Of a stretch of 64,000 nucleotides of DNA, positions 1-9,551 are shown in pieces. A program made the position numbers and the translations under genes. Position 1 is the first letter of the stretch. The number at the start of each line of letters is the position of its first letter. The DNA lies in contig CM066301.1 of NCBI GenBank assembly GCA_033807695.1, positions 2,976,001 to 3,040,000 of the forward strand. The letters run 5' to 3'. Source of the stretch: Daedaleopsis sinensis (lineage: Eukaryota > Basidiomycota > Agaricomycetes > Polyporales > Polyporaceae). The notes under the pieces were generated by a model that had not been told where the DNA came from, searched no databases, and saw only the letters and a list, made by a program, of their open reading frames with translations.

Positions 1-602
1 GGCTTGCGCTCCGGTAAATACACAGACACAGAGAAGGCGACCTATCCGACCTGCAGCGATGCCACTGGCACCACTGGGAATCTTTGACAGCTTCCTCGAA
101 TTGTAGCCTTCACTATACTTTCCCCTTGTAACGATATCCAGTCAGGCTTATTTCTCCGTCGGCTCCCACATCTCTCATGTAAAACATCCACCAGCCGTCT
201 ACTAAACTTGATTCATACTCATACGCCATACTTTAGTTGTACGTAACTGTTCCCTTCCCTTGTATCGGTTAGTGTATACGTTATTGTAGCCTTCAGTACT
301 TGGTATCGTGTTTCGATCAACTTTGATGATGTATCCGCATTAGCGGATATCGATTAATCCATGCTATTCACGAACCTCTACCTCCTTCCTGACCCTATGA
401 AGCTTGGCAATGTACCCGATCTGCAGAGGCATATCGCAGCACGACTTTGCGCCATCATGCGCAATCGTCGATGAATTGACGCTTACATACCATGATGATA
501 AGTATACCGGCCATCCCGGGCTATGCACATGTAATCAAGGACGTGAGTCCTCCAACGGAACGAGTTGAAGGTGTCTTCATCTCACTTTGTGTATCATCTG
601 CG
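1..602. other. Upstream region, no gene recognised
   Basis: No reading frame here resembles a known protein. An ATG at 492 is in frame with the glutathione synthetase start at 603 and would add 37 residues. The added residues are not family-like, so the stretch is read as promoter and 5' leader. Confidence 0.5.
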
Positions 603-2310
603 ATGTCTAGCCCTTCTCCTCCGGAATGGCCACCTGCGATTTCAGACCGACAGCGCGAAGAACTCACACTTCTGGCGACGACATACGCGTTATCGCACGG
701 CTTGATCTACCTTCCCCCAGCGGATGTGCAACCGCCTGCGCCGACATCCGCAATACATGCTCCACTCGCCCTCTTTCCATCGCCCTTTCCGCGCAAACAA
801 TTTGAACTTGCGAATAGTCTACAACACCAGTACAATGTACTGTACGCGCGCGTCGCGTTGGACGAAGCCTTCCTCGATCGCGTAATGGGTGCAGAGCATG
901 GAGCCGGCCGTGTAGACGAGTTCACAGGCCAGCTGTGGAGAATATGGAGGAGGCTGCGCGATGAGGGTATCACCCAGGTACGTCGATCGCATACATACAT
1001 CAAGGAGAGCAGCACATAAATCTATCGCACAGACTCGCCATCTAGGTCTCTTCAGATCGGACTATCTTCTACACGCGCCGAAGAGGGGCGGACCTGTGTC
1101 TCTGAAGCAAGTCGAATTCAACACGATCTCTTCGTCGTTCGGTGCGCTCTCTCAGAATATCGCGCAAATGCACAGGTACTACTTCAGGTCGGTCAGCGCG
1201 CACCTCAAAAATTGAGAATCTTGCAGGTACCTCGCTTCTGCAACGGAATACTACAACAGTTCGCCATTCCTCAACCTCTCCAACATGCCACCCAACGATA
1301 CTATCGCTGGTCTGACGGAAGGCCTCGTTTCTGCCCATAAGGCCTATGGCTCTCCCTCGTAAGCTACCCTGCATACACATTCAGATGCATCACCGACTAT
1401 ATCCAGCGCATGGGTCTTGTTCGTTGTCCAGAACGGAGAACGAAACGTATTCGATCAACGGTGGCTAGAGTATGAGCTGGTCGAGAAGTAAGCTTATCAG
1501 ATGCTCGCGACATGTTATATGCTGACAAGGAGCAGACATTCCATACGAGTCCTCCGTCAAACATTTGAGCAACTGGCTGTCTCTGCGGAAGTCGAGCCAT
1601 CCTCTCGCATCCTTCGCGTCAATGTGCCGGGTCTGCTTCCAGGCGGCGTCGACTCCATCGAAATCTCTACAGTGTACTACCGTGCTGGCTACACGCCAAA
1701 GGACTATCCAACTCCCGCCCATTACGAAACGCGATATACCTTGGAGGGCTCCGCCGCCATCAAATGCCCATCTGTACAGCTCCAGCTCGCAGGAGGGAAG
1801 AAAGTGCAGGAAGTCTTGACGCAACCTGGAACTCTGGAACAGTTCTTCCCTCAGGAAACTACCGACCTCCGATCCAGTTGGATGGGCATGTGGGGCTTGG
1901 ACTTCCAGGGCGACGAGGGGATGCGCAAGGCGCGGGCCGAGGCCCTCAACCTAGTCCTCAAGCCCCAACGTGAAGGCGGTGGGAACAATGTGTACAAAGA
2001 GGATATCCCGGGGTTCCTGGACACGCTGCCGCACGAAGAACGGGGGGCATGGATCGCTATGGAGCTCATCCGAACGCCGGAAGGATTGGGCAACTATCTC
2101 GTGCGCGCTGGCAGTGGGACGGAGGGAGCGGTAAAGACGGAGGTGGTGAGTGAATTGGGCGTATTCGGATGGGCGTTGTTTGGAGGGCAGGATGGTAGCA
2201 TCGAGGACAACACGGTAGGATGGCTCCTTAGAACGAAGGGAAAGGACAGCAATGAAGGTGGTATTGCTGCAGGCTTCTCGGTTTTAGATTCTCTAGTACT
2301 AGTAGACTAG
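603..2310 (+). CDS. GSH2: Glutathione synthetase (eukaryotic type)
   Basis: Joins gamma-glutamylcysteine and glycine with ATP to make glutathione in the cytosol. Five exons: 603-977, 1033-1175, 1227-1358, 1407-1487 and 1536-2310 give 501 residues, the usual family length. Visible family motifs are LFRSDYLLHAP and LKQVEFNTISSSFGALS in exon 2, the ATP-grasp glycine-rich loop LKPQREGGGNN in exon 5, and the C-terminal GGIAAGFSVLD. The start at 603 (MSSPSPPEWPP) fits family N-termini; an in-frame ATG at 492 would add an unconserved extension. All four introns are 48-55 bp with GT-AG ends. Identification by motif order is secure; the exact start is less so. Confidence 0.93.
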
Positions 2311-2402
2311 ATGGGGATACATGCTTTCCGTTCAAAGTGCTAGTGTAGGTCTGTACGATGATTGTTTGTACGATGATTGCTTCGATAGAATGTGACAATG
2401 AC

Positions 2403-2460
2403 ATTCCTGCAGACACTGGCCAGTGGCTACTACTAGTACTACTACTAGAGAGTACTAGCC
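2403..2460. repeat. ACTAGTA-type simple repeat
   Basis: A short run of CTACTAGTACTACTACTAG-like sequence lies between GSH2 and the next gene. A related piece also occurs at the end of GSH2 around 2294-2306. It is low-complexity, and no function is inferred. Confidence 0.5.
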
Positions 2461-2595
2461 ACCGACGCGTTTCAGTCACGTGCTATGTACCGGCGTGTTC
2501 AAAGATCGCGGTAGTGGCCCCGTCATTACGCGCTCTGTTAACCCACTCAGTACTCACCACCACAACACTGGTCTCTTCAGGTTTTTCTTGAGACC

Positions 2596-3580
2596 ATGTC
2601 CTCGCGCCAGGACTACCGTCGGAGAGACAGGAGCCGGGAACGCGATGAATATCGTGACCGGGATAGGGATAGGCCCGCTAATCGTGGTGGCCGCAGGAGT
2701 CGGTCTCGAAGTCCTCCGCGGAGAGGCGAAAGGGAGAGACGTCCTCCAGGTGCGCATCTTACTGGTTCGACCGCAGGACCGCCGATCTCACTTGCTCGCA
2801 CGAATGTGTCTCAGCGGACCGCAGAGAGTACGGGCGAGACAGAGAAGACGACCGTCGGGACAGACGAGATGACCGGCGGGACGATAGAAGAAGGGATGAC
2901 CGAGAAAGAAGAGACCACGACCGCGACGACAGACGCGAGCCTCCTCCCCCAAGGCACAACGCTGACCGGGAACGGGACAGACATGACAGGGATAGGGACG
3001 AACGACCTGCTGCAGATCGCTCCTCTGAGCACGACACAAAGCCCCCTGCCGGAGTCCGACAGCCGTCTTCAACAGGTGCGTTTGCTCACTCTTAGTCCTG
3101 ACAAGGCGTTTCATATCAATGCAAGGGACAGGTACTCCAGGCCCCGAACCGTCTGGCTCTCGCCCCCGACAAGACTCCGAAGTGCCTACGGACGGGGCAG
3201 AGGAAGGGGAGGCGATGGAAGCAACCAACGACGACGACGCAGCCATGATGGCAATGATGGGCATGGCTGGATTCGGTACCACCAAAGTACGTCCTCCGGT
3301 TTCGCTGGACCTGTCATCCAGTGGCGTAATGTGTTTGCAGGGCAAACACGTCGAGGGCAATCAAGAAGGCGGCGTGGACGTGAAGAAGATGCGAACATGG
3401 AGACAGTACATGAACCGGTATGTTGCATAATTACAGCTTTCGACGATCATATCGCTAAGCATAGATCGACTGTTACATTTCCGTAGGCGTGGAGGGTTCA
3501 ACAGGTAAAGCTCGACTTCCTTCATTGATTTGTACGTTTCTCTGACACACTCTGATAGACCGTTGGACAAGATCAAGTAA
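2596..3580 (+). CDS. SNRNP27: U4/U6.U5 tri-snRNP 27 kDa-like protein
   Basis: Component of the spliceosomal tri-snRNP in the nucleus. Six exons: 2596-2749, 2815-3075, 3126-3286, 3341-3417, 3487-3504 and 3559-3580 give about 230 residues. The N-terminal 140 residues are an RS/RD/RE-rich low-complexity arm. The C-terminus carries the diagnostic block: MMGMAGFGTTKGKHVEGN, then a WRQYMNR segment, then RGGFNRPLDKIK, which corresponds to the QYMNRKGGFNRPLD ending known from the human protein. Exon 5 is only 18 nt yet is needed to build the GGFNR motif. The exon 3 acceptor could lie 6 nt downstream without changing frame. Confidence 0.88.
3487..3504 (+). other. 18-nt microexon of SNRNP27
   Basis: It is flanked by CCGTAG and GTAAAG. 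It encodes RGGFN plus part of the flanking Arg codons, the most conserved part of the family, so it is almost certainly real. Confidence 0.8.
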
Positions 3581-4054
3581 ATTTCGTGCTCCATGGCCCT
3601 ACCTTCCATTCGAACTGTTTCGTTTCAATTCGAGAACAGTTGAGTTTGTTTCGCCTTATGATGTACGTGTGACGCTATCCTGAACCAATTACTATTGACT
3701 CTGTTGCTGGATTAACTCATGCTGCTCATTAATATTGCTCAATTCGGATGATCTACGAGGTCTTTCACTTACGCTACTGAACAAATCCGCAACTCCGATC
3801 ACGGCTATGATGATCACGATTGGTAGCGCACAGGTAGCGCACTGCAAGAGTACTTTAAACAACCTCACTTCGATTACGGTGTACAGGATGATGCACGTAA
3901 GTCCGATAATTCATGACGGTAGGTAGTACATACATGGAACTGTACAAGCGAGACGTGGGACGGGACAACGACATGATGCAGCGATGAAGAAAGAGAGGGG
4001 AAGAGATGCAGAAGTGCTGAACCAATGCTCTAGCTCCCTACGACAGCTCGACGC
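3581..4054. other. Intergenic, convergent 3' ends
   Basis: The region lies between the stops of SNRNP27 and eIF1. I see only short unsupported frames and no RNA gene. Confidence 0.5.
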
Positions 4055-4619
4055 TCAGAACCCGTGAACCTTGATGGTAGCCTTGGGTATGCCCTCTTGG
4101 ACGAGGAACGTAGAAATCTTCAAACGTTGATCACCCTGGAGTTGGATGACTTGGCCCGACTCCTCATCATCAACGAGGGTACCGTTACAGGCAAATTCCT
4201 GCAACCATGATTGGTTAGCAACAGTGCGTCCGGTAACTCTTCTGCGCGCGGCAAACGCAGAAAGAAAACACATCTAAAACTTGCCTTCTTGAATGCCTTC
4301 AAGAGCTTCTTAAGGTCATACTCTGCATGACGAGTCAGAGATCGCATTCCTGAAAATAACCAGGGCGCAAGACGAACCTTTGGGGAGGCCCTGGAGCGTT
4401 GTCAGGGTCTTGCGGCCGTTCCGCTGCTGGATACGGATATGGATGTAGTTCGACTGAGAACCGACGTCTTGGGTAGTTGCAAGAGGGTCTCCCTCGTCTG
4501 CGAAGGGATCTGTGCACGGACAAGGCAGATGAGCGGGGGGCGATCGATAAGCTGAGGCGCCTCGAAGGCGGGCGGGCGGAGGGAGGCTCACCGGTAGTGT
4601 TGAAGTTCTGCACGTTCAT
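4055..4619 (-). CDS. SUI1: Translation initiation factor eIF1 (SUI1)
   Basis: Binds the 40S subunit near the P site and guards start-codon selection. Exons on the minus strand: 4619-4592, 4509-4378, 4322-4285 and 4198-4055, giving 113 residues, the normal length for eIF1. The protein starts MNVQNFNTTDPFADEGD, has the SUI1 core YIHIRIQQRNGRKTLTT, then EYDLKKLLKAFKK, EFACNGTLV and GQVIQLQGDQR, and ends KATIKVHGF. The third intron has a GC donor (AAG/GCAAGT); no GT donor nearby keeps the frame. It is divergent from the 4933 gene, with TATATAT about 100 bp upstream of the ATG. Confidence 0.95.
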
Positions 4620-4932
4620 GCGACGAGAGGGAAGGATACAGAGAAGGATGAGAGAGAAACTGAGCGGGGTGTAGTAGGTGGGGGCGGTTGAAGGAGGTGA
4701 GTTGTGCGCCTTGAAGCCGCTATATATCGCTCAACGCGCCGTTATGTAATCACCGGCGGTTCTCAGGCGGTCAGTGCGCGCAGTGCAGTGCCCCGCTCCT
4801 TCTCGCCGTGCACCGAGCCCATCTTCTCGTCTCAGTCACCGCTAGCACTCGCCAGTCATTTTCACTCTAGCTGTAACACGGAGGCAATTCCTTCCTGACA
4901 AATCCCCTGCGACCCATTCTTGTCACTTCGTT
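4620..4932. promoter_or_regulatory. Bidirectional promoter with TATA-like element
   Basis: The divergent region between eIF1 (minus) and the 4933 gene (plus) contains TATATAT at 4721-4727, about 100 bp upstream of the eIF1 ATG. The assignment to eIF1 is by distance only. Confidence 0.45.
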
Positions 4933-5659
4933 ATGGCTCCCTTGTCTTCGACATCACAGCCGCATGGCGTCAAGCGTAAAAAGCCGCCAACTTTCCAGCA
5001 TCTTCCTGCTGAGCGCGGTATGTCTTGTCTGACCCATAGCTTGAACAACGGCTCACGACCTCTCCTTGCCAACTGTAGCCAAGAAACTGAAGCAGTCATG
5101 GGTGGAAGTGCAAAAGATCAAGAGCAAATGGAAGGCACAGAAGCGCAAGGAGGGGCTGGCTCCGTCGCGGCCTCAGTTAGAGCGCGCCGTAGAAGAAGAC
5201 GACGAGGCACGCGAAGAGACGGAAGAGCACGATAGGTCCGACGCTTCAGGGTCCGGTACAGGTGAAGGGGCTGGATCAGGCGATGAGAGTGGAGAGGACA
5301 GCGGAAATGAGACGTCCGAAGATGAACAACCGCCACGGAAAAGTACCACTCCAATTAAGACCAAAGGGCAACAACGGTCGAAGACGAACAACCAGAAGCA
5401 GGAAGCACCGCCATCCGTACGAGACCTTGAACGGATGGCATACTCGCGCAGTTCACTGCACACGCACAAGTCCAATCCATTACATCGTCACAAGGGTGTC
5501 GTGGACACAAGTGGAAGGGGTGGGCGAGGGAATAGAGGTGGACACATGGGCCGAGGCGGGCGGGGTGGAGACCACAATCGAGGACGAGGGCGAGGTCAGC
5601 CAGACATGGGTCTGCGTATGAAGGCGATGTTGGAGAGGATCAAACAGGATCACACCTAA
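4933..5659 (+). CDS. Basic RGG-tail protein, possible Fyv7/TAP26-like rRNA-processing factor
   Basis: Two exons, 4933-5017 and 5079-5659, give 221 residues. The N-terminus is highly basic (VKRKKPPTFQHLPAERAKK, then KLKQSWVEVQKIKSKWKAQKR). The middle is acidic and Ser/Gly-rich. The C-terminus has an RGG-type box (GRGGRGNRGGHMGRGGRGG) and ends MLERIKQDHT. A KKK/KLK-rich N-terminal core followed by a disordered acidic region recalls small nucleolar rRNA-processing proteins such as Fyv7, but I cannot confirm homology. The RGG box suggests RNA binding. The start is the first ATG after the promoter. Confidence 0.6.
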
Positions 5660-5728
5660 GGGCCAGACAATATCTCGCCCGCACCTCTCATGAGCACATC
5701 TCGTATGATCATACATCGCAGGGTCAGT

Positions 5729-6870
5729 TCATTTATTCTCCTTCCCTTCCTCTTCGTCTTGCACCATCGGCACATCTCCGCTCTCGCTAGCCTCGCTTGC
5801 CGCCGCCTCCGCCGCCTTGACAAATCGTTCCTCCAAGGTACCATGTAGTGGGCGTGAAGGCATCGTGGTTGTAGAGGATATCGGCTCGATGTGGTCGCTC
5901 AGATGACCCGGACTTGGATCATCCAGCTCGTCGACCAAGCCCAAGACCTTCCCATCTGCGCCTTCTTCAGCGGCGGTGATGCCACCCACCACTGTCGCAG
6001 GGAGGACAAGCGGGCTTGGAGGTGGACTGCGTGACTTGGACCGCCGAGCATCTTCGTGCAGGAATGGGATAGGCGAAAACATGGGTGTGTTCGGGGCTGA
6101 TACGGCCGATGTGGTAATCGAGGGGTGGCCTGCAGCGGAATACGTTTTGGCTGTCTCGGAAAGTGTTGGAAATGCGTCCCATGTCGAGGTGACTAGGAGT
6201 GACTTCTCCATCGCTCTTAGGTATTTTCCGACGTACTTGTAGTGTTTTCGCGGATCGACGCACAACTCACATATGCGTTGTATGGTGAAAGGCGTGCTGT
6301 AAGGCCTGTGTCAGTCTGCTATCCTGAGCAATTGGCACTCTTGACGTACTTGTCAAACTCGTCTAACAGCGCATATATAGATGTCTTCATCTCCTCTGCC
6401 TCTTTGTCGGAGAAGTCGACCTTCGGTGGAGGTGGATTTGGGCTTCCCGGGATATAGTCTCGAGGTGGAAATGGTGGCAATCTGAGCCCGCCAGTCTGTA
6501 GTTGCTGGGGAACTGCGATCATGAGGGGTGGTCGGGGCTCCCATCTAGGGCCCTCGCTGAGGAAGGCAGCGATGTTCTGCTAAGGATTAGCTCTGCGATA
6601 TTCATTGAAGCCAAGCCAAGCATCTGGATCACCTTTTCAAGCTTGTATTTGATGATATCGCGCAACAGCGGCCAGTCTACGCTTCATGTCATTGGTTCGC
6701 ATTACTTGCCCATTCTACGACAAGGGGCATGGACGTACTCGACGACATCTGAGACGGCTATTCGCTCGAGGGCATCACCATGTTCTACAGGGCTGATGAG
6801 ACAATATCCTTCTTTGATAGTAAGGAGTTTCCATACCTTCTTTCCACTCAAATGAAGAGCCTTCGGCCAT
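5729..6870 (-). CDS. PPP4R2: Protein phosphatase 4 regulatory subunit 2 (Psy4/PPP4R2)
   Basis: Regulatory subunit of the PP4 phosphatase complex, involved in DNA-damage recovery. Exons on the minus strand: 6870-6837, 6784-6719, 6676-6633, 6576-6350 and 6296-5729, giving about 312 residues. Family signatures are the WPLLRDIIKYKLEK helix, the LLDEFDNTPFTIQRICEL segment and DPRKHYKYVGKYLRAMEK followed by LLVTST, matching FTIQRLCELL and GVEKNVMVVS of the human protein. The C-terminal 170 residues are low-complexity and acidic, ending EEEGKENK. The exon 2 donor (C/GTAGAA) was chosen because it is the only nearby one that keeps frame; that boundary is the weakest point. Confidence 0.85.
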
Positions 6871-7426
6871 GGCGGATGGTGGTGGAAGTATAAAGCTAGC
6901 GCGGCTAGACGCGCGGACGCGATACATGTATGATCGGAACATCTGCCAAACGTATTCAATATTCAGTCTTCGTTTGGTCTTCGTCCTCCCCGCATCTTCC
7001 GACACGGTACACAGGTACAGTGCACACAACTAGAGCTGGTGAAACTCTCGAATCAAGACTCTGCGGTTCGCGATGTCCTCGGGGTTCGTCTAGAGACTCG
7101 GAGATGTATACAACTTCTTGAGGGAACACGGCCGCGGCCCGCTTCACTCTCATGCTCTGTTACTCAGCCGGCCGTCTTTGCACGCTTCCCGTTTCGCCCC
7201 CCGCGGTCTGGTGCTTCAAGTTGAACGTCAAGCTTTCAAGACTCAAGTTCCGCTTGGCTTTAGCCTCGGCGTCGTAAGCGGTGATTGGAGAGGGCTGCCA
7301 CGCTCGATCTCAGGCTGCCGACCCGAGCGCGGAGACAGACACGGGATGCGTCACTGCCTCGGATAACTGTTACCCCCACTCGTCACCGTGTTTCCTTGCT
7401 TGTACCCCTGCTACACACCCTTGTTG
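6871..7426. other. Divergent intergenic region
   Basis: The region lies between PPP4R2 (minus) and the PAP2 phosphatase (plus). Short frames are present but none resembles a protein. It is presumably promoter for both genes. Confidence 0.45.
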
Positions 7427-9099
7427 ATGCCCTACCAACGTCTCCCAGACCCCGAAGAATATCCTCTTGCGCACTATCCTCTACGCTCCCAGTCGGTTCG
7501 CTCGGACCCCTCTGTCTATTCGACCGCCACGAATCCCAGGGAATACCTTTATCAGCCTACAAGCGGAGCCATGTCGAACTTCAGAAACCGCTACAGCAAA
7601 AGGATAGGTGTTCAAGCTGTGTTGTCATATGCCCCAGACTGGTGAGCACAACTCCGATGTCAGTCTCGCTCGTGTGTCGTGTGCCAATATTCTCTGCACG
7701 ATTAGGGTGTTGTGTGTTGTACTCGCGTGAGTGCGGACCAAGGTTCTCGTTGCACCACCTGAACGCAGGATACCAGAGTTGCTTTCTACACACTGGATAA
7801 AATTCCTGGGTTTAAGAGAGAGTTCTCCTTGCAAGACACCTCGTGAGTGAACATCGTTCTTCGAAGCTTTTCTCCAATCTCACTCAAGCCATCCGCCAGC
7901 ATTCGCCACACGTAAGTCCTAAGCACTGTACGCAATCTGCTCGAAGGGCCAATAATGTTTCCCTGCCCAGATTTGCGATCCATGAGCGTGTACCGGTAGG
8001 TCCAAGAAGTCCATTCGTGTCGTGTGACCGGTGCTAACTCGTGGAACAGAATTGGGCACTCTATTTAATCTTCGCTGCTGCCCCGCTAATACTTGCCCCG
8101 ATTGTCAACGTCTTGACTGTACGGTCCTGGTGGGATTTCCACAGTAGCTGGCTTGCATGTGAGGAAATGTTCCATATAATCGGGCTCATGCTAAGTGAAC
8201 TCTAATGGACTTTCGCCGCCGTCCTCTAGGGTTGCTATCGGTGACGATCACCGGAGCTATCACGCAGTTTAGCAAAGTCACAGTTGGGCGACCTCGACCA
8301 GGTCAGCAAGCATCACGTCAAGTCTAGCATCGAAACTCTTAACTTACAACATCTGTAGACCTCATCGACCGTTGTCAACCTATGGCAGGCGCAGCGGACC
8401 CGCCACTTGGCTTGTCTACAGCGGCCATCTGCACCCAGACAAACACCCATATTTTGAGGGATGGTTTTAGAAGCTTCCCGAGTGGCCATTCAAGTCGTAG
8501 GTCGACCTCTCACTCGGCTCGGACTGCCCGATTATTCAGCGATACTCATGTATCCTGCAGTGTCATTTGCCGGCCTTGGCTTTCTCTCATTGTATCTGGC
8601 AGGGAAGCTACATCTCTTTGATGAAAAGGGCCACACTGTATGTTGTTACATTACACTACTTGTCGTTGACTGACGCAGATGTCCCAAGGTGAAAGCCTGG
8701 ATTTCTCTGACTCCCCTAGCGGGTGCCGCACTTGTCGCCATCTCGCGCACCATGGATTATCGCCACCACTGGCAAGACGTCCTCACGGGATCCTTGCTCG
8801 GCCTGGTCGTTTCCTACTTCGCGTACCGCCAGTACTACCCTCCCCTGACGTCCGACATCTCTCATCAAGCATATCCCCCTCGGTACAAACGAGGAGGCCA
8901 CGAGCTGCCGACGCACCACCGCACCCCGTCGGCGGTGCCAGCCCTTGGCAGTCGTTCGTTCGATGATGAGGGCTTGCGCCCGCGCCAATCCAGCGCGCGA
9001 TACACGGACGCGAGTTACGTCGACGAGGAGATGACTCGTGTGGAGCCAACGTCGCAGCCGCATTCATCCGCGACTAATGATGGGCCTAAGGAAATTTAG
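7427..9099 (+). CDS. DPP1: PAP2-family lipid phosphatase (Dpp1/Lpp1-like)
   Basis: Integral membrane phosphatase acting on diacylglycerol pyrophosphate, phosphatidate and similar lipids. Ten exons: 7427-7641, 7706-7726, 7777-7842, 7900-7911, 7971-7995, 8050-8158, 8230-8301, 8359-8496, 8561-8637 and 8689-9099 give 381 residues. The three PAP2 motifs are intact: KVTVGRPRPD, FPSGHSS and SRTMDYRHHWQD. Hydrophobic segments include WVLCVVLAVAFYTL, NWALYLIFAAAPLILAPIV and LSFAGLGFLSLYLAGKL. Two tiny exons (21 and 12 nt) are required to assemble the conserved TM1 and the DTSIRHTFAIHERVP segment. The start could instead be the in-frame ATG at 7571. The C-terminal tail is polar and probably cytosolic. 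Confidence 0.88.
7706..7726 (+). other. 21-nt microexon of the PAP2 phosphatase
   Basis: It lies between ATTAG and GTGAGT and supplies the middle of the first membrane segment. Skipping it would join SYAPD directly to AFYTLDK. Confidence 0.65.
7900..7911 (+). other. 12-nt microexon of the PAP2 phosphatase
   Basis: It lies between GCCAG and GTAAGT. With it the protein reads DTSIRHTFAIHERVP, the form expected for fungal Dpp1. A longer in-frame alternative exon starting at 7867 would insert 11 extra residues. Confidence 0.6.
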
Positions 9100-9551
9100 C
9101 AGGATCAACTCATGGATGTGGTTTCTTTAATACGACGTTACTGGCGCACAACTTGGAGTATTCAGTCAATAAACGTTGCCGCAATCGACAGTAATGCGCT
9201 TATACTATCGTTCGGCTGCCTTTAGTATGAAGTTCTTCATGTTAGAAAATCCACCTACTCGCCTAGCTCTGATTGGGTAAATCGACTTGTTCTGCAGGAT
9301 CAGATCTGTTGACAGTTGCAGTCAATAACATAGCTTTCAGGTGGTTAACGAAAGGAAAATCGCCGGACGTACTACATAACTCTGCCACAAGATAGACAGT
9401 AAGATTAATACCTTGCATTCCCTGATACTCGACCTATGAGTATTTGAGCTCACTAGTCACTCTCGGAGTAGGGTGAACTGAGTAGGTTCGAGTCTGGTTT
9501 GAGTCTAGGCCGCCCGACCGACCAGCGCCTTTTGCTGATCAGGCTCGGGAC
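9100..9551. other. Intergenic, TSC1 upstream region
   Basis: This co-directional gap contains no supported frame and presumably carries the TSC1 promoter. Confidence 0.45.
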
